A stretch of DNA of 5,550 nucleotides from an uncultured Eubacterium sp. GTDB taxonomy: Bacteria > Bacillota > Clostridia > Lachnospirales > Lachnospiraceae. Location: assembly GCA_934358495.1 (NCBI GenBank), contig CAKRKO010000119.1:1-5550 (forward strand). Reading direction: 5' to 3'. Below are positions 1 to 5,550 of the stretch, one piece after another. The notes below the pieces were generated by a model. It did no database searches, was not told the DNA's origin, and worked only from the letters and a program-made list of their open reading frames with translations. The position numbers were made by a program, and so were the translations under genes. Numbering within the stretch: the first letter of the stretch is position 1; each line of letters begins with the position of its first letter.

Positions 1-74
1 CAGTGGTCACAGAAAATTTTTCAGGTTCTTGTTGGAGTTCGTTTCTGCTTGTTCCAACTTACCCTAAACAAGAA
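1..74. other. Downstream flank of the operon, no gene seen
   Basis: These bases follow the TAA stop of the heptad-repeat gene. GTTGGA (31-36) can pair with TCCAAC (53-58) around a 16-base loop, but no U-run follows on the minus strand, so it is not convincing as a terminator. The true end of the operon probably lies beyond the window. Confidence 0.4.
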
Positions 75-2339
75 TTATTTTTCAATAGCATCCGTGCGAA
101 TCACAAATTTCACACTTCCGCTCATATCTTCCTTTAATCCGGAAAACGTATGATAATTCTCCCCGGCCTCAAGCACCTGATTGACACGGTCTAACAATTC
201 TTCCACATCTCCATGATATGCCTCACTCAGTTTCTGAATACCGTCCTCATCAAACTGGATCATACCATCGCTGAGCATTTTTGCACCATCATTCAATTTT
301 GCAGCACCATCATTTAATGTTTCGCTGTTTGAATCTAAAGCAGCAATACCGGCATTCAATTCACTGCCTTTGCTGTTTAAAGTATTTACACCGGATTTCA
401 ATGCTGCACTATTGTTATTCAGTGCTGTAGCTCCATTATTTAACGTCTGGATTCCTTTCATCAGTTCCGGAACACTTTCACTTAACGTCTGCATGCCAAC
501 AGCCAGCGGCTGAATACCCTCACTATACAGTTTCTGCACGCCGGCACTCAATGTCTGTGCACCGGCTACAAGACCACCATTTTCAATCTGGGATGCAATG
601 GCTGATTTCGTGGAAGCAATTCCACTCTTTGCACCTTCCACAGCACCCTGTTTTGCTGCTTCTGCCGCCATTTTGCCAATCTGGGCAGATGTACCGTCAG
701 CTATTCCGCTGATCAGCTGGTTTGATACATTAGATACAGAAGATGCTGAAGCAACAGTCATCTGGGACGCATAGTTCTCAGCGTCCGCTTCCAACGAACC
801 GCTCTTGCCTGCGGCTGCATAAGCCTGTGCATTCAACTGCTGATAAGCAGCTTTATATGCACCATACATTGCCTGGCTGACGCCATTTTCTACCTTTGTC
901 TGAAGTTCATCACTTCCTGTTAAAGCTGCTTTATACTGACCGGCTGCCTGCTGTGCGATCCCCTGATAAGTCTCGCCATCTTTGGCAAACATCTGATTTA
1001 CCGATGTTTCTGCCTGTGCAGCCTCATCAGCTGTCACTCCTGCATTTAATGCTGCATCCAGCTGCTCAATTCCTGCGGAAAGCTTATTTGCACCGCTGAC
1101 AATACCATTATCGCCTTCAAAATAAGTCTGCACCTGCAATGCACCGCCTACCAGTTGTGTGATACCGTCTTTGAGATCTCCGGATTTCTCTTCCAGCTGT
1201 TTTGTGCCTCCAGCAACCTGTGCCACACCATCAGTATAAGCATCCATGCCGGATTTCACCTGTGCCACACCACCAGTATAAGCATTGATACCGCTTTTTA
1301 ACGTGGATACACCTGTGGTATATGCTTTGATTCCGTCAAGCAATGTACCAGTTCCGTCAACAAGTTCTTTGCTGCCGTCTACAAGCTGTTTGGAAGCATC
1401 GCTGAGGGAATCAATAGCATCTTCGATACCGGACAGATCAATGTCCTGATCCACATCCAGCTCCTGTAAAATATCACTCATGATAAATGTCATGGTCGTA
1501 TCCAGGGAGAAATCTTTGACATCTGCAGTTACTTCCACATATTCCGGAATATTGACATCTTCCATATTCTTACTGTCCAGATCCAGACTCTCTGATAATC
1601 CCGGGAATGCAAATCCCACAACGACCTGATTACTTCCATCACTGACCACTTTTCCATTTGTCACTTCCACATTTGTGAAATCTTTATTCAGCATCATACC
1701 GGTTACAGCTGCAAACGGTACATAGACACCCTCTTCTGTTTTTTCTTTATTTGTGTAATCCACGCGGATTGTCACTTTTCCGCTCTTTCCTGCCAGATTC
1801 TCCGGTGTGATTTTCTCTCCATCCAGATAGTATGTCATTTTCATATCAATCGGAAGTTCTTTGTCTGTTTTTCCCTGATAATATATGTCATTTCCATCTG
1901 CCTGCCAGGTCAGTTTTCCATCAGCGCCCTGTGTAAAAGTCTCATCGCCCTTTACATTTTCGATATCTCTCAGATTGCTGAAATCCTCAATTGTATCTGC
2001 GCCATCAAAATTTTTAAGCCAGTCACTGACGATCACCTCATTCGGTGATCCATCCGGATCAGCTACTACATACACGGTCTCTTCTTTCTTCGTAGCATCC
2101 TCAGACCGTACATCAGTCTGTGTTTTCAGTACTTGCGTTAAAATATTTTCGGTATCTTCGTTATTTTTATCTATATCAGATTCTGCCACTTTCGTCATTT
2201 TCTGTGCGGAAGTTGCTTTCTGTCCATAGACATGATAAGCACCCACACCACCGGTCACAATAACTGCTGCCAGTACACAGGCACCGGTACGAATTACTTT
2301 TTTTGATTTAAGAAACTGTTTTACTTTTGAAAATTTCAT
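75..2339 (-). CDS. Membrane-anchored Leu-x-x-Gly heptad-repeat protein, probable MMPL partner
   Basis: This 754-residue protein has a basic N-terminus and one hydrophobic segment at about residues 18-35, with no lipobox, so it is probably an uncleaved anchor with the rest outside the cell. Residues 45-85 are charged and linker-like. Residues 88-290 look beta-rich and resemble the extracellular part of YhgE/Pip-type proteins (TYYLDGEKITPENLAGKSG at 169-187). Heptads with Leu/Val and Gly at fixed spacing fill about 310-400 and 590-695, separated by an Ala/Gln-rich helical stretch (405-590). The C-terminus (731-754) is a short conserved-looking tail, and no second membrane segment is present. 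The start is ATG at 2339 with AAGGAG ten bases upstream. The gene overlaps the end of the exporter gene by 32 bp, which suggests translational coupling and joint function. The heptads probably form a long coiled stalk; this role is inferred. Recognition as a Leu-x-x-Gly heptad protein is firm, but the molecular function is unknown. Confidence 0.9.
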   Translation of the reverse strand: MKFSKVKQFLKSKKVIRTGACVLAAVIVTGGVGAYHVYGQKATSAQKMTKVAESDIDKNNEDTENILTQVLKTQTDVRSEDATKKEETVYVVADPDGSPNEVIVSDWLKNFDGADTIEDFSNLRDIENVKGDETFTQGADGKLTWQADGNDIYYQGKTDKELPIDMKMTYYLDGEKITPENLAGKSGKVTIRVDYTNKEKTEEGVYVPFAAVTGMMLNKDFTNVEVTNGKVVSDGSNQVVVGFAFPGLSESLDLDSKNMEDVNIPEYVEVTADVKDFSLDTTMTFIMSDILQELDVDQDIDLSGIEDAIDSLSDASKQLVDGSKELVDGTGTLLDGIKAYTTGVSTLKSGINAYTGGVAQVKSGMDAYTDGVAQVAGGTKQLEEKSGDLKDGITQLVGGALQVQTYFEGDNGIVSGANKLSAGIEQLDAALNAGVTADEAAQAETSVNQMFAKDGETYQGIAQQAAGQYKAALTGSDELQTKVENGVSQAMYGAYKAAYQQLNAQAYAAAGKSGSLEADAENYASQMTVASASSVSNVSNQLISGIADGTSAQIGKMAAEAAKQGAVEGAKSGIASTKSAIASQIENGGLVAGAQTLSAGVQKLYSEGIQPLAVGMQTLSESVPELMKGIQTLNNGATALNNNSAALKSGVNTLNSKGSELNAGIAALDSNSETLNDGAAKLNDGAKMLSDGMIQFDEDGIQKLSEAYHGDVEELLDRVNQVLEAGENYHTFSGLKEDMSGSVKFVIRTDAIEK
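264..572 (-). repeat. Second Leu-x-x-Gly heptad block in the heptad-repeat gene
   Basis: Residues 590-692 repeat a heptad with Leu/Val and Gly or Asn at fixed spacing, for example QTLNNGA, AALKSGV, ETLNDGA, AKLNDGA and KMLSDGM. The units are more diverged in DNA than those of the first block. This pattern is typical of Leu-x-x-Gly coiled or stalk-like regions. Confidence 0.8.
1215..1340 (-). repeat. Three tandem 42-bp coding repeats in the heptad-repeat gene
   Basis: Residues 334-375 consist of three 14-residue units: DGIKAYTTGVSTL (with its leading Leu), KSGINAYTGGVAQV and KSGMDAYTDGVAQV. Each is two heptads long. The last two are near identical in DNA too (both contain CCTGTGCCACACCA on the plus strand), pointing to recent duplication or slippage. 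Confidence 0.8.
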
Positions 2340-4422
2340 TTTCTTTTCTCTCCTTCTTCTTTATTCTAAAACCAGCACTTGTTGCACATATCACTCTGTC
2401 AAATACCATATACATGGCCGGCAGTACAAAAATTACAACTACCATACTGATCAGAGCCCCCCGCGCCATCAGAATACACAGCGAACTGATCATATCGATA
2501 TTTGAATAGATACCTACACCAAACGTAGATGCAAAGAAACTCAGTGCACTGACTACAATGGACTGTGCGGAAGCTGCCACGGCTCGCTGTACCGCATCAT
2601 TTTTCTCCATTCCTGCTGCACGGGCACTCTTGTAATTATTTGTCATTAAAATAGCATAATCAACGGTTGCTCCCAACTGGATTGTTCCGATTACAATCGA
2701 TGCAATAAATGGAATCGATGTGTGTGTGTAGAACGGAATCGACATATTTACAAAAATTGCGAACTCAATAACCGCCACCAGGATGATTGGCAATACAAGC
2801 GAGCGGAACACCAGTGCAATAATGACAAAAATTGCTACAATGGAAATTGCGCTGACAACTTTAAAATCGGTATCTGTTATTGTGATCAGATCTTTTGTAC
2901 ATGGTGCTTCACCAATCAACATCCCGTTAGCATCATAATCTGCCACGATATTGTTGATTTCATCAATCTGTGTATTTACTTCATCAGAAGCTGTCTTATA
3001 CTCCGAGCTGATCAGGATCATCTGATATTTGTCATCTTCGATGATCTCACGAATAGACTGTGGAATCATATCTTTCGGGACAGATGGGCCAATGAGGCTG
3101 TCAATTCCGATAGCTGCCTTTACACCATCCACACCATCTATTCGTTCCAGCATAGCTTCCGCATCTTTTGCCTTCATATGACTGTCTGCCAGCAAAATAT
3201 GTGTGGAATTCATATCAAATTCTTCATCCATTTTCTGGTTTGCCATAAAACTTTGCAAATCCTCTGGCAACGTACCTGCCAGATCATAATAAACTTCTGC
3301 ATTTTTCTGTCCGTATATTGCCGGAACTAAAAGTACAGCAAAGATTAACAGAAAAATTGGAAAACGCTTTGTCACAACCCCGGATAATTTTCCGATATCC
3401 GGCAGCACAGCTTTATGTCTTGTTTTCTCCAACGGTTTGTCAAAAATCAGGATCATGGACGGCAGAATTGTGACACAGCCGATAACGCCGAATACAACAC
3501 CTTTTGCCATAACGATTCCAAGATCCATACCAAGTGTAAAACTCATGAAGCAAAGGGCTATAAATCCAGCTATCGTAGTAATTGAACTTCCCACAACGGA
3601 AGTAATTGTCTGGGATATGGCATGTGCCATGGCATTTTTATGATCGTCTGCAAATATTTTTTTCTGATTTTCGTAACTGTGCCACAGAAAAATAGAATAA
3701 TCCATCGTCACTCCAAGCTGCAGCACTGCACTCAGCGCCTTGGTAACATAGGAAATTTCTCCCATAAACACATTTGTTCCAAGGTTATATATAATTGCCA
3801 TACCAATGCTCAGCAGAAAGAAAATCGGAATCAAAAACGAATCCATTGTCAGTGACAATACCACCAGAGATAAAATAACCGCCAGAAGCACATAAACCGG
3901 AACTTCCTTGTCTGACAAATTTCTGATATCTGTAACCACAGCAGACATACCACTTAAGAAACACTGTTCATTGGAAATAGCGCGGATCTGCTCCACTGCT
4001 TCCATCGTCTCATCTGCCGACATTGTAGTGTCATACATAATGAACATCAGTGTACCTTCGTCGCTCAAAAATATTTTTTGCATTTTCTCCGGCAACATCT
4101 CCGTTGGAATACTGATATCCGCCACACTGTCATACCAAAGCACTGTCTTAACATGATCTACATGTTCAATTTTCTCTCTCAGAGCACTGACATCTTTATT
4201 CGACATGCCATCCACTACAAAAGTAGAAAATGCTCCCGTTCCAAATTCATCTACCAGGATATCCTGGCCTTTCATTGTCTCGATATCTTTCGGTAAATAC
4301 GAAAGAATATCATAATTTACTCGCGTGTGCAGATAGCCAAATACCGACGGGATCAACAACAGAATGGCTGCAATAAATATGATGATCCGCGACTTGACTA
4401 CGCCTTTTCCAAATTTCAGCAT
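2308..4422 (-). CDS. MMPL/RND-superfamily exporter
   Basis: A 704-residue polytopic protein with the two-fold RND layout: TM1 at about 11-30, an extracytoplasmic domain at 31-172, TM2-6 between about 174 and 327, TM7 at 353-371, a second extracytoplasmic domain at 372-520, and TM8-12 between about 521 and 675. The family moves lipids, drugs or peptides outward using the proton gradient. Each half keeps an Asp-Tyr pair in the expected helix (GVTMDY, D241-Y242; GATVDY, D588-Y589), matching the proton-relay pairs known from mycobacterial MmpL3, so the pump looks active. The C-terminus is a basic cytoplasmic tail (686-704). The ATG at 4422 follows only a weak ribosome site (GAGATGAG, 4428-4435). 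The last 32 bp overlap the heptad-repeat gene. It lies 297 bp downstream of a tetR-type gene, which probably controls it. Substrate cannot be predicted. The length fits MMPL proteins that lack a fused heptad coil. Confidence 0.95.
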   Translation of the reverse strand: MLKFGKGVVKSRIIIFIAAILLLIPSVFGYLHTRVNYDILSYLPKDIETMKGQDILVDEFGTGAFSTFVVDGMSNKDVSALREKIEHVDHVKTVLWYDSVADISIPTEMLPEKMQKIFLSDEGTLMFIMYDTTMSADETMEAVEQIRAISNEQCFLSGMSAVVTDIRNLSDKEVPVYVLLAVILSLVVLSLTMDSFLIPIFFLLSIGMAIIYNLGTNVFMGEISYVTKALSAVLQLGVTMDYSIFLWHSYENQKKIFADDHKNAMAHAISQTITSVVGSSITTIAGFIALCFMSFTLGMDLGIVMAKGVVFGVIGCVTILPSMILIFDKPLEKTRHKAVLPDIGKLSGVVTKRFPIFLLIFAVLLVPAIYGQKNAEVYYDLAGTLPEDLQSFMANQKMDEEFDMNSTHILLADSHMKAKDAEAMLERIDGVDGVKAAIGIDSLIGPSVPKDMIPQSIREIIEDDKYQMILISSEYKTASDEVNTQIDEINNIVADYDANGMLIGEAPCTKDLITITDTDFKVVSAISIVAIFVIIALVFRSLVLPIILVAVIEFAIFVNMSIPFYTHTSIPFIASIVIGTIQLGATVDYAILMTNNYKSARAAGMEKNDAVQRAVAASAQSIVVSALSFFASTFGVGIYSNIDMISSLCILMARGALISMVVVIFVLPAMYMVFDRVICATSAGFRIKKKERKENEIFKSKTVS
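2350..2355 (-). promoter_or_regulatory. Ribosome binding site of the heptad-repeat gene, inside the exporter gene
   Basis: AAGGAG lies ten bases before the ATG at 2339, within the coding sequence for the exporter's basic tail. It is clearly stronger than the exporter's own site and supports this start despite the 32-bp overlap. Confidence 0.75.
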
Positions 4423-4462
4423 CTTTTCTCATCTCTTTCTATTCAATATTTCACAATTTGGT

Positions 4463-4486
4463 CAACGCCCCATGAAAGGGCGGCTG
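4463..4486 (-). other. GC-rich hairpin in the exporter leader
   Basis: On the minus strand CAGCCGCCC and GGGCGTTG pair around a 7-base loop (TTTCATG), with one bulged C and one G-U pair. There is no following U-run, so it is not a terminator. It lies about 40 bases upstream of the exporter start and stands out as a GC island in A/T-rich DNA. Its function is unknown; it may be mRNA structure controlling stability or translation. Confidence 0.45.
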
Positions 4487-4504
4487 TTCGTTGTAATAGA
4501 ATAG

Positions 4505-4541
4505 AAAAAAAGATTGGATAATAGAATATCCAATCTTTTTT
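4505..4541 (-). terminator. Intrinsic terminator between tetR and the exporter gene
   Basis: GATTGGATA (4512-4520) pairs perfectly with TATCCAATC (4527-4535) around a six-base loop. It is flanked by seven A on one side and six T on the other, so the stem can extend to about 15 bp and gives a U-run on either strand. Only minus-strand genes flank it. It can end the tetR transcript, about 180 nt after the tetR stop. It also lies at the very start of the leader of the predicted exporter promoter, where it could act as an attenuator. The symmetry allows it to stop antisense transcription as well. Confidence 0.8.
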
Positions 4542-4553
4542 AAATGTCTTTAT

Positions 4554-4581
4554 ATTGTATTCTTTTTGTCATTAATGTAAA
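4554..4581 (-). promoter_or_regulatory. Predicted promoter of the exporter operon
   Basis: On the minus strand TTTACA (4576-4581) and TACAAT (4554-4559) are separated by 16 bp, each one base from the sigma-70/SigA consensus. The start of transcription would be near 4547, giving a leader of about 125 nt before the exporter ATG. A weaker alternative (TTGATA with a TATACA-like -10) lies further upstream in the same A/T-rich stretch. Confidence 0.5.
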
Positions 4582-4595
4582 TGTATCATATACAT
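4581..4595. promoter_or_regulatory. Candidate TetR-type operator
   Basis: ATGTATCATATACAT is a perfect palindrome with 6-bp arms (ATGTAT/ATACAT) around a 3-bp centre. It shares one base with the predicted -35 box of the exporter promoter (4576-4581), so a protein bound here would block polymerase. TetR-family proteins typically bind short palindromes next to promoters and near their own genes. The region is A/T-rich, which makes chance palindromes more likely. Confidence 0.45.
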
Positions 4596-4719
4596 ATCTA
4601 TCGTTTTGTATATATATTAGAAACATTTTATCAAGATTTGTCAGATTAAACCAAATGCACATAAGACTCGCCTGTGATTCTGATCAGAGTTAACTGACAT
4701 ATTCTTCTCAGCATCTCAG

Positions 4720-5286
4720 CTAAATATCTGCAAGCACATCTGCCAGGGATCGTGTGATCATAAACCCATATACCTCGACCAGTTCTTCCGGTGAAATCTC
4801 CATCCCACTCTCGATCCATGTCATCATAATATATGTCATGGTCTGAGAATAATATGCCGCGATCCGCTCCGGCGTCAGCCACTGGTTCTTCGGCACTCTG
4901 CTCTTCATCTTCTCTTCTATCATACCAGTCAGGAGTGAACGGATTCCAATCTCTACCATCTCCTGGAAAGAATTCTGTCCTTCCATCCGACCCACACACA
5001 TATAAAACTCTTTTTCCTTCTGCATCTTGGAAAAAATAATCTGCATTGCCTCGTTGATCATTCCATTTTCCACCAACGGTTGGATCGGTAGCAGAATATC
5101 CTGCACCAGAATCCATTCCAACAATCCATACTTATCGCTGAAATGGTGATAAAATGTGGGACGGATGACCCCTGCCCCATCTGTAATCTGCTTAATCGTA
5201 ATCTTTTCTACTGGTTGCTCACAGGCGAGTTTCTTAAAACTCTGTGCCAATGCAGCATCTACCGAAATTTTCTGTCCGTCATTCAT
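4720..5286 (-). CDS. TetR/AcrR-family transcriptional regulator
   Basis: A 188-residue protein. Residues 8-57 form the TetR DNA-binding domain: a first helix with AALAQSFKKL, then the helix-turn-helix ITIKQITDGAGV-IRPTFYHHF, whose TFYHHF recognition-helix signature is typical of the family, followed by SDKYGLLEWI. Residues 60-188 form a helical ligand-binding and dimerisation domain; WIESGMEISPEEL at 157-169 resembles the DhaS-like TetR C-terminal group (inference from memory). The start is placed at ATG 5286, six bases after GGGGGA (5293-5298). An upstream in-frame TTG at 5307 would add seven residues but would have to be read through that site. It sits just upstream of the exporter operon on the same strand and is its likely local repressor. 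Its ligand is unknown, and autoregulation is not shown. The 5' leader is interrupted by a MITE-like insertion 24 bp upstream of the start. Confidence 0.93.
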   Translation of the reverse strand: MNDGQKISVDAALAQSFKKLACEQPVEKITIKQITDGAGVIRPTFYHHFSDKYGLLEWILVQDILLPIQPLVENGMINEAMQIIFSKMQKEKEFYMCVGRMEGQNSFQEMVEIGIRSLLTGMIEEKMKSRVPKNQWLTPERIAAYYSQTMTYIMMTWIESGMEISPEELVEVYGFMITRSLADVLADI

Positions 5287-5292
5287 GTTGAA

Positions 5293-5298
5293 TCCCCC
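5293..5298 (-). promoter_or_regulatory. Ribosome binding site of the TetR gene
   Basis: GGGGGA with a six-base spacer to ATG at 5286. It decides the start against the in-frame TTG at 5307, which lies upstream of this site. The ATG at 5298-5300 is out of frame. Confidence 0.7.
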
Positions 5299-5301
5299 AT
5301 A

Positions 5302-5310
5302 AAACAAAAA
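5302..5310. repeat. Putative target-site duplication, left copy
   Basis: AAACAAAAA directly abutting the left inverted repeat. It matches the right copy exactly. It lies in the tetR leader, 15 bp upstream of the start codon. Confidence 0.55.
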
Positions 5311-5322
5311 TACAGTTCACTC
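5311..5322 (+). repeat. Left terminal inverted repeat of the MITE-like element
   Basis: TACAGTTCACTC, exactly the reverse complement of 5460-5471. Confidence 0.75.
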
Positions 5323-5397
5323 GCGCCATTCGCAAAGCGCTCATTCGGACTTCCCCGTAACTACGCTACTACCTTTGCTCATAAAAAGGCGCTCCCT

Positions 5398-5461
5398 TCA
5401 TCATTATGCATCCAGGTAATTCCTCATGCCAACATGATCATTCCCTGGATACATATGATGA
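5398..5461. other. Long imperfect hairpin inside the MITE-like element
   Basis: The arm at 5398-5416 (ending ATGCATCCAGG) pairs with 5444-5461 (starting CCTGGATACAT): 17 base pairs with one bulge and one mismatch. The 27-base loop holds a smaller hairpin, TCATG (5424-5428) with CATGA (5433-5437). It overlaps the right terminal repeat by two bases. It could matter for transposition or fold in an RNA leader. Confidence 0.6.
5403..5432 (-). promoter_or_regulatory. Possible outward promoter within the element, reading toward tetR
   Basis: On the minus strand a TTGGCA box (5427-5432) is followed after 18 bp by CATAAT (5403-5408). Each differs from consensus by one base. Transcription would start near 5396 and give tetR a leader of about 110 nt. 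The boxes fall in the arm and loop of a hairpin, so the match may be a by-product of that palindrome. No better promoter was found between the tRNA and tetR. Confidence 0.3.
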
Positions 5462-5471
5462 GTGAACTGTA
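5460..5471 (-). repeat. Right terminal inverted repeat of the MITE-like element
   Basis: GAGTGAACTGTA, exactly the reverse complement of 5311-5322. The last base could instead belong to the flanking direct repeat, which would make the duplication 10 bp (AAAACAAAAA at 5301-5310 and 5471-5480) and the inverted repeat 11 bp. Confidence 0.75.
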
Positions 5472-5480
5472 AAACAAAAA
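5472..5480. repeat. Putative target-site duplication, right copy
   Basis: AAACAAAAA between the right inverted repeat and the 3' end of the tRNA-Gly gene. On the minus strand it reads as a T-rich run that may also end tRNA transcription. Confidence 0.55.
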
Positions 5481-5550
5481 AGCGGGTGATGGGAATCGAA
5501 CCCACGTATCCAGCTTGGAAGGCTGGTGTTCTACCATTGAACTACACCCG
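5481..5550 (-). tRNA. tRNA-Gly (anticodon UCC), missing its first base at the window edge
   Basis: Read on the minus strand this folds as a full cloverleaf: an acceptor stem GCGGGTG/CACCCGC (its first G would be base 5551), a D arm with GTTC/GAAC, an anticodon stem CCAGC/GCTGG with loop CTTCCAA giving anticodon TCC, and a T arm GTGGG-TTCGATT-CCCAT. The discriminator base is U at 5481. The CCA end is not encoded, as the next bases on the minus strand are TTT, so it must be added enzymatically. The T-rich stretch directly after the gene (TTTTTGTTTT) could serve as its transcription end. It decodes GGA/GGG glycine codons. Confidence 0.96.

Larger units (their letters stand above)
5311..5471. mobile_element. 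MITE-like insertion, 161 bp, non-coding
   Basis: The segment begins with TACAGTTCACTC and ends with GAGTGAACTGTA, a perfect 12-bp terminal inverted repeat. It is bracketed by the exact direct repeat AAACAAAAA (5302-5310 and 5472-5480), as expected for a target-site duplication. It encodes no credible protein. Internally it has more GC-rich stretches than the surrounding A/T-rich leader, and contains two further inverted-repeat blocks: GCGCC/GGCGC with GCAAAG/CTTTGC (5323-5392), and a long imperfect hairpin (5398-5461). This architecture fits a miniature inverted-repeat element moved by a transposase encoded elsewhere. The A-rich direct repeat is low in complexity, so coincidence is possible. 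An alternative is a structured regulatory leader of tetR or a dispersed palindromic repeat that moves by another route. No other copy is visible in this window. Confidence 0.65.

Noticed and set aside
31..58. Inverted repeat GTTGGA/TCCAAC after the last gene as operon terminator
   Set aside because: Only six base pairs with a 16-base loop and no U-run after it on the minus strand.
2722..3330. 202-codon plus-strand frame opposite the exporter gene
   Set aside because: It is antisense to a well-supported MMPL gene. Its His/Cys/Ile-rich composition looks like a mirror of membrane-protein codons, and it has no family resemblance.
4639..4699. TGTCAG/CTGACA inverted repeat just downstream of tetR
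   Set aside because: Six-base arms 49 bases apart are expected by chance, and there is no U-run or link to a promoter.
4646..5116. 156-codon minus-strand reading frame overlapping tetR
   Set aside because: It lies in another frame across the clear TetR gene, has low-complexity Asp/Gly/Arg-rich content and no recognisable domain.
5284..5307. TTG at 5307 as the tetR start
   Set aside because: It would place the GGGGGA ribosome site inside the coding region, and the added seven residues do not look like a TetR N-terminus. ATG 5286 is well spaced from that site.
5143..5472. Plus-strand frame running through the tetR 5' end and the MITE-like element
   Set aside because: It is antisense to the tetR helix-turn-helix region and crosses an insertion boundary. 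There is no protein family signal or convincing ribosome site.
5481..5550. tRNA-Gly as the attachment site of an integrated element covering this operon
   Set aside because: No second copy of the tRNA 3' end and no integrase gene are visible in the window, so there is no positive evidence.

Overview
The window looks like chromosomal DNA of a low-to-moderate GC gut Firmicute, most likely a Lachnospiraceae-type Clostridium relative. This is inferred from protein style (a TetR repressor, an MMPL exporter and a secreted protein with repeated Leu-x-x-Gly heptads), A/T-rich intergenic DNA and a tRNA gene without an encoded CCA. No species can be assigned from sequence alone.

Everything recognised as a gene is on the minus strand, so transcription runs from right to left. 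In that order the window holds: a tRNA-Gly(UCC) gene cut by the right edge (one base missing); a 161-bp MITE-like insertion with 12-bp perfect terminal inverted repeats and a 9-bp flanking direct repeat; a 188-residue TetR-family regulator; a 297-bp control region; a 704-residue MMPL/RND-type exporter; and a 754-residue membrane-anchored protein with two blocks of Leu-x-x-Gly heptads. The last two genes overlap by 32 bp. The final 74 bases (1-74) hold no gene that I can see.

The control region between the regulator and the exporter contains a near-consensus promoter, a 15-bp palindrome abutting its -35 box (a good candidate TetR operator), a strong intrinsic terminator hairpin starting only a few bases past the predicted start of transcription, and a second GC-rich hairpin. 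The simplest reading is a TetR-controlled export operon: the regulator senses a ligand and releases the promoter, and the exporter and its partner are made together. The substrate cannot be told from the sequence.

The points most worth a second look are the split of an MMPL pump and a long extracellular heptad-repeat stalk into two overlapping genes, the placement of a terminator inside the probable exporter leader, and the small insertion that appears to have landed between the tRNA and tetR, possibly bringing a promoter with it.
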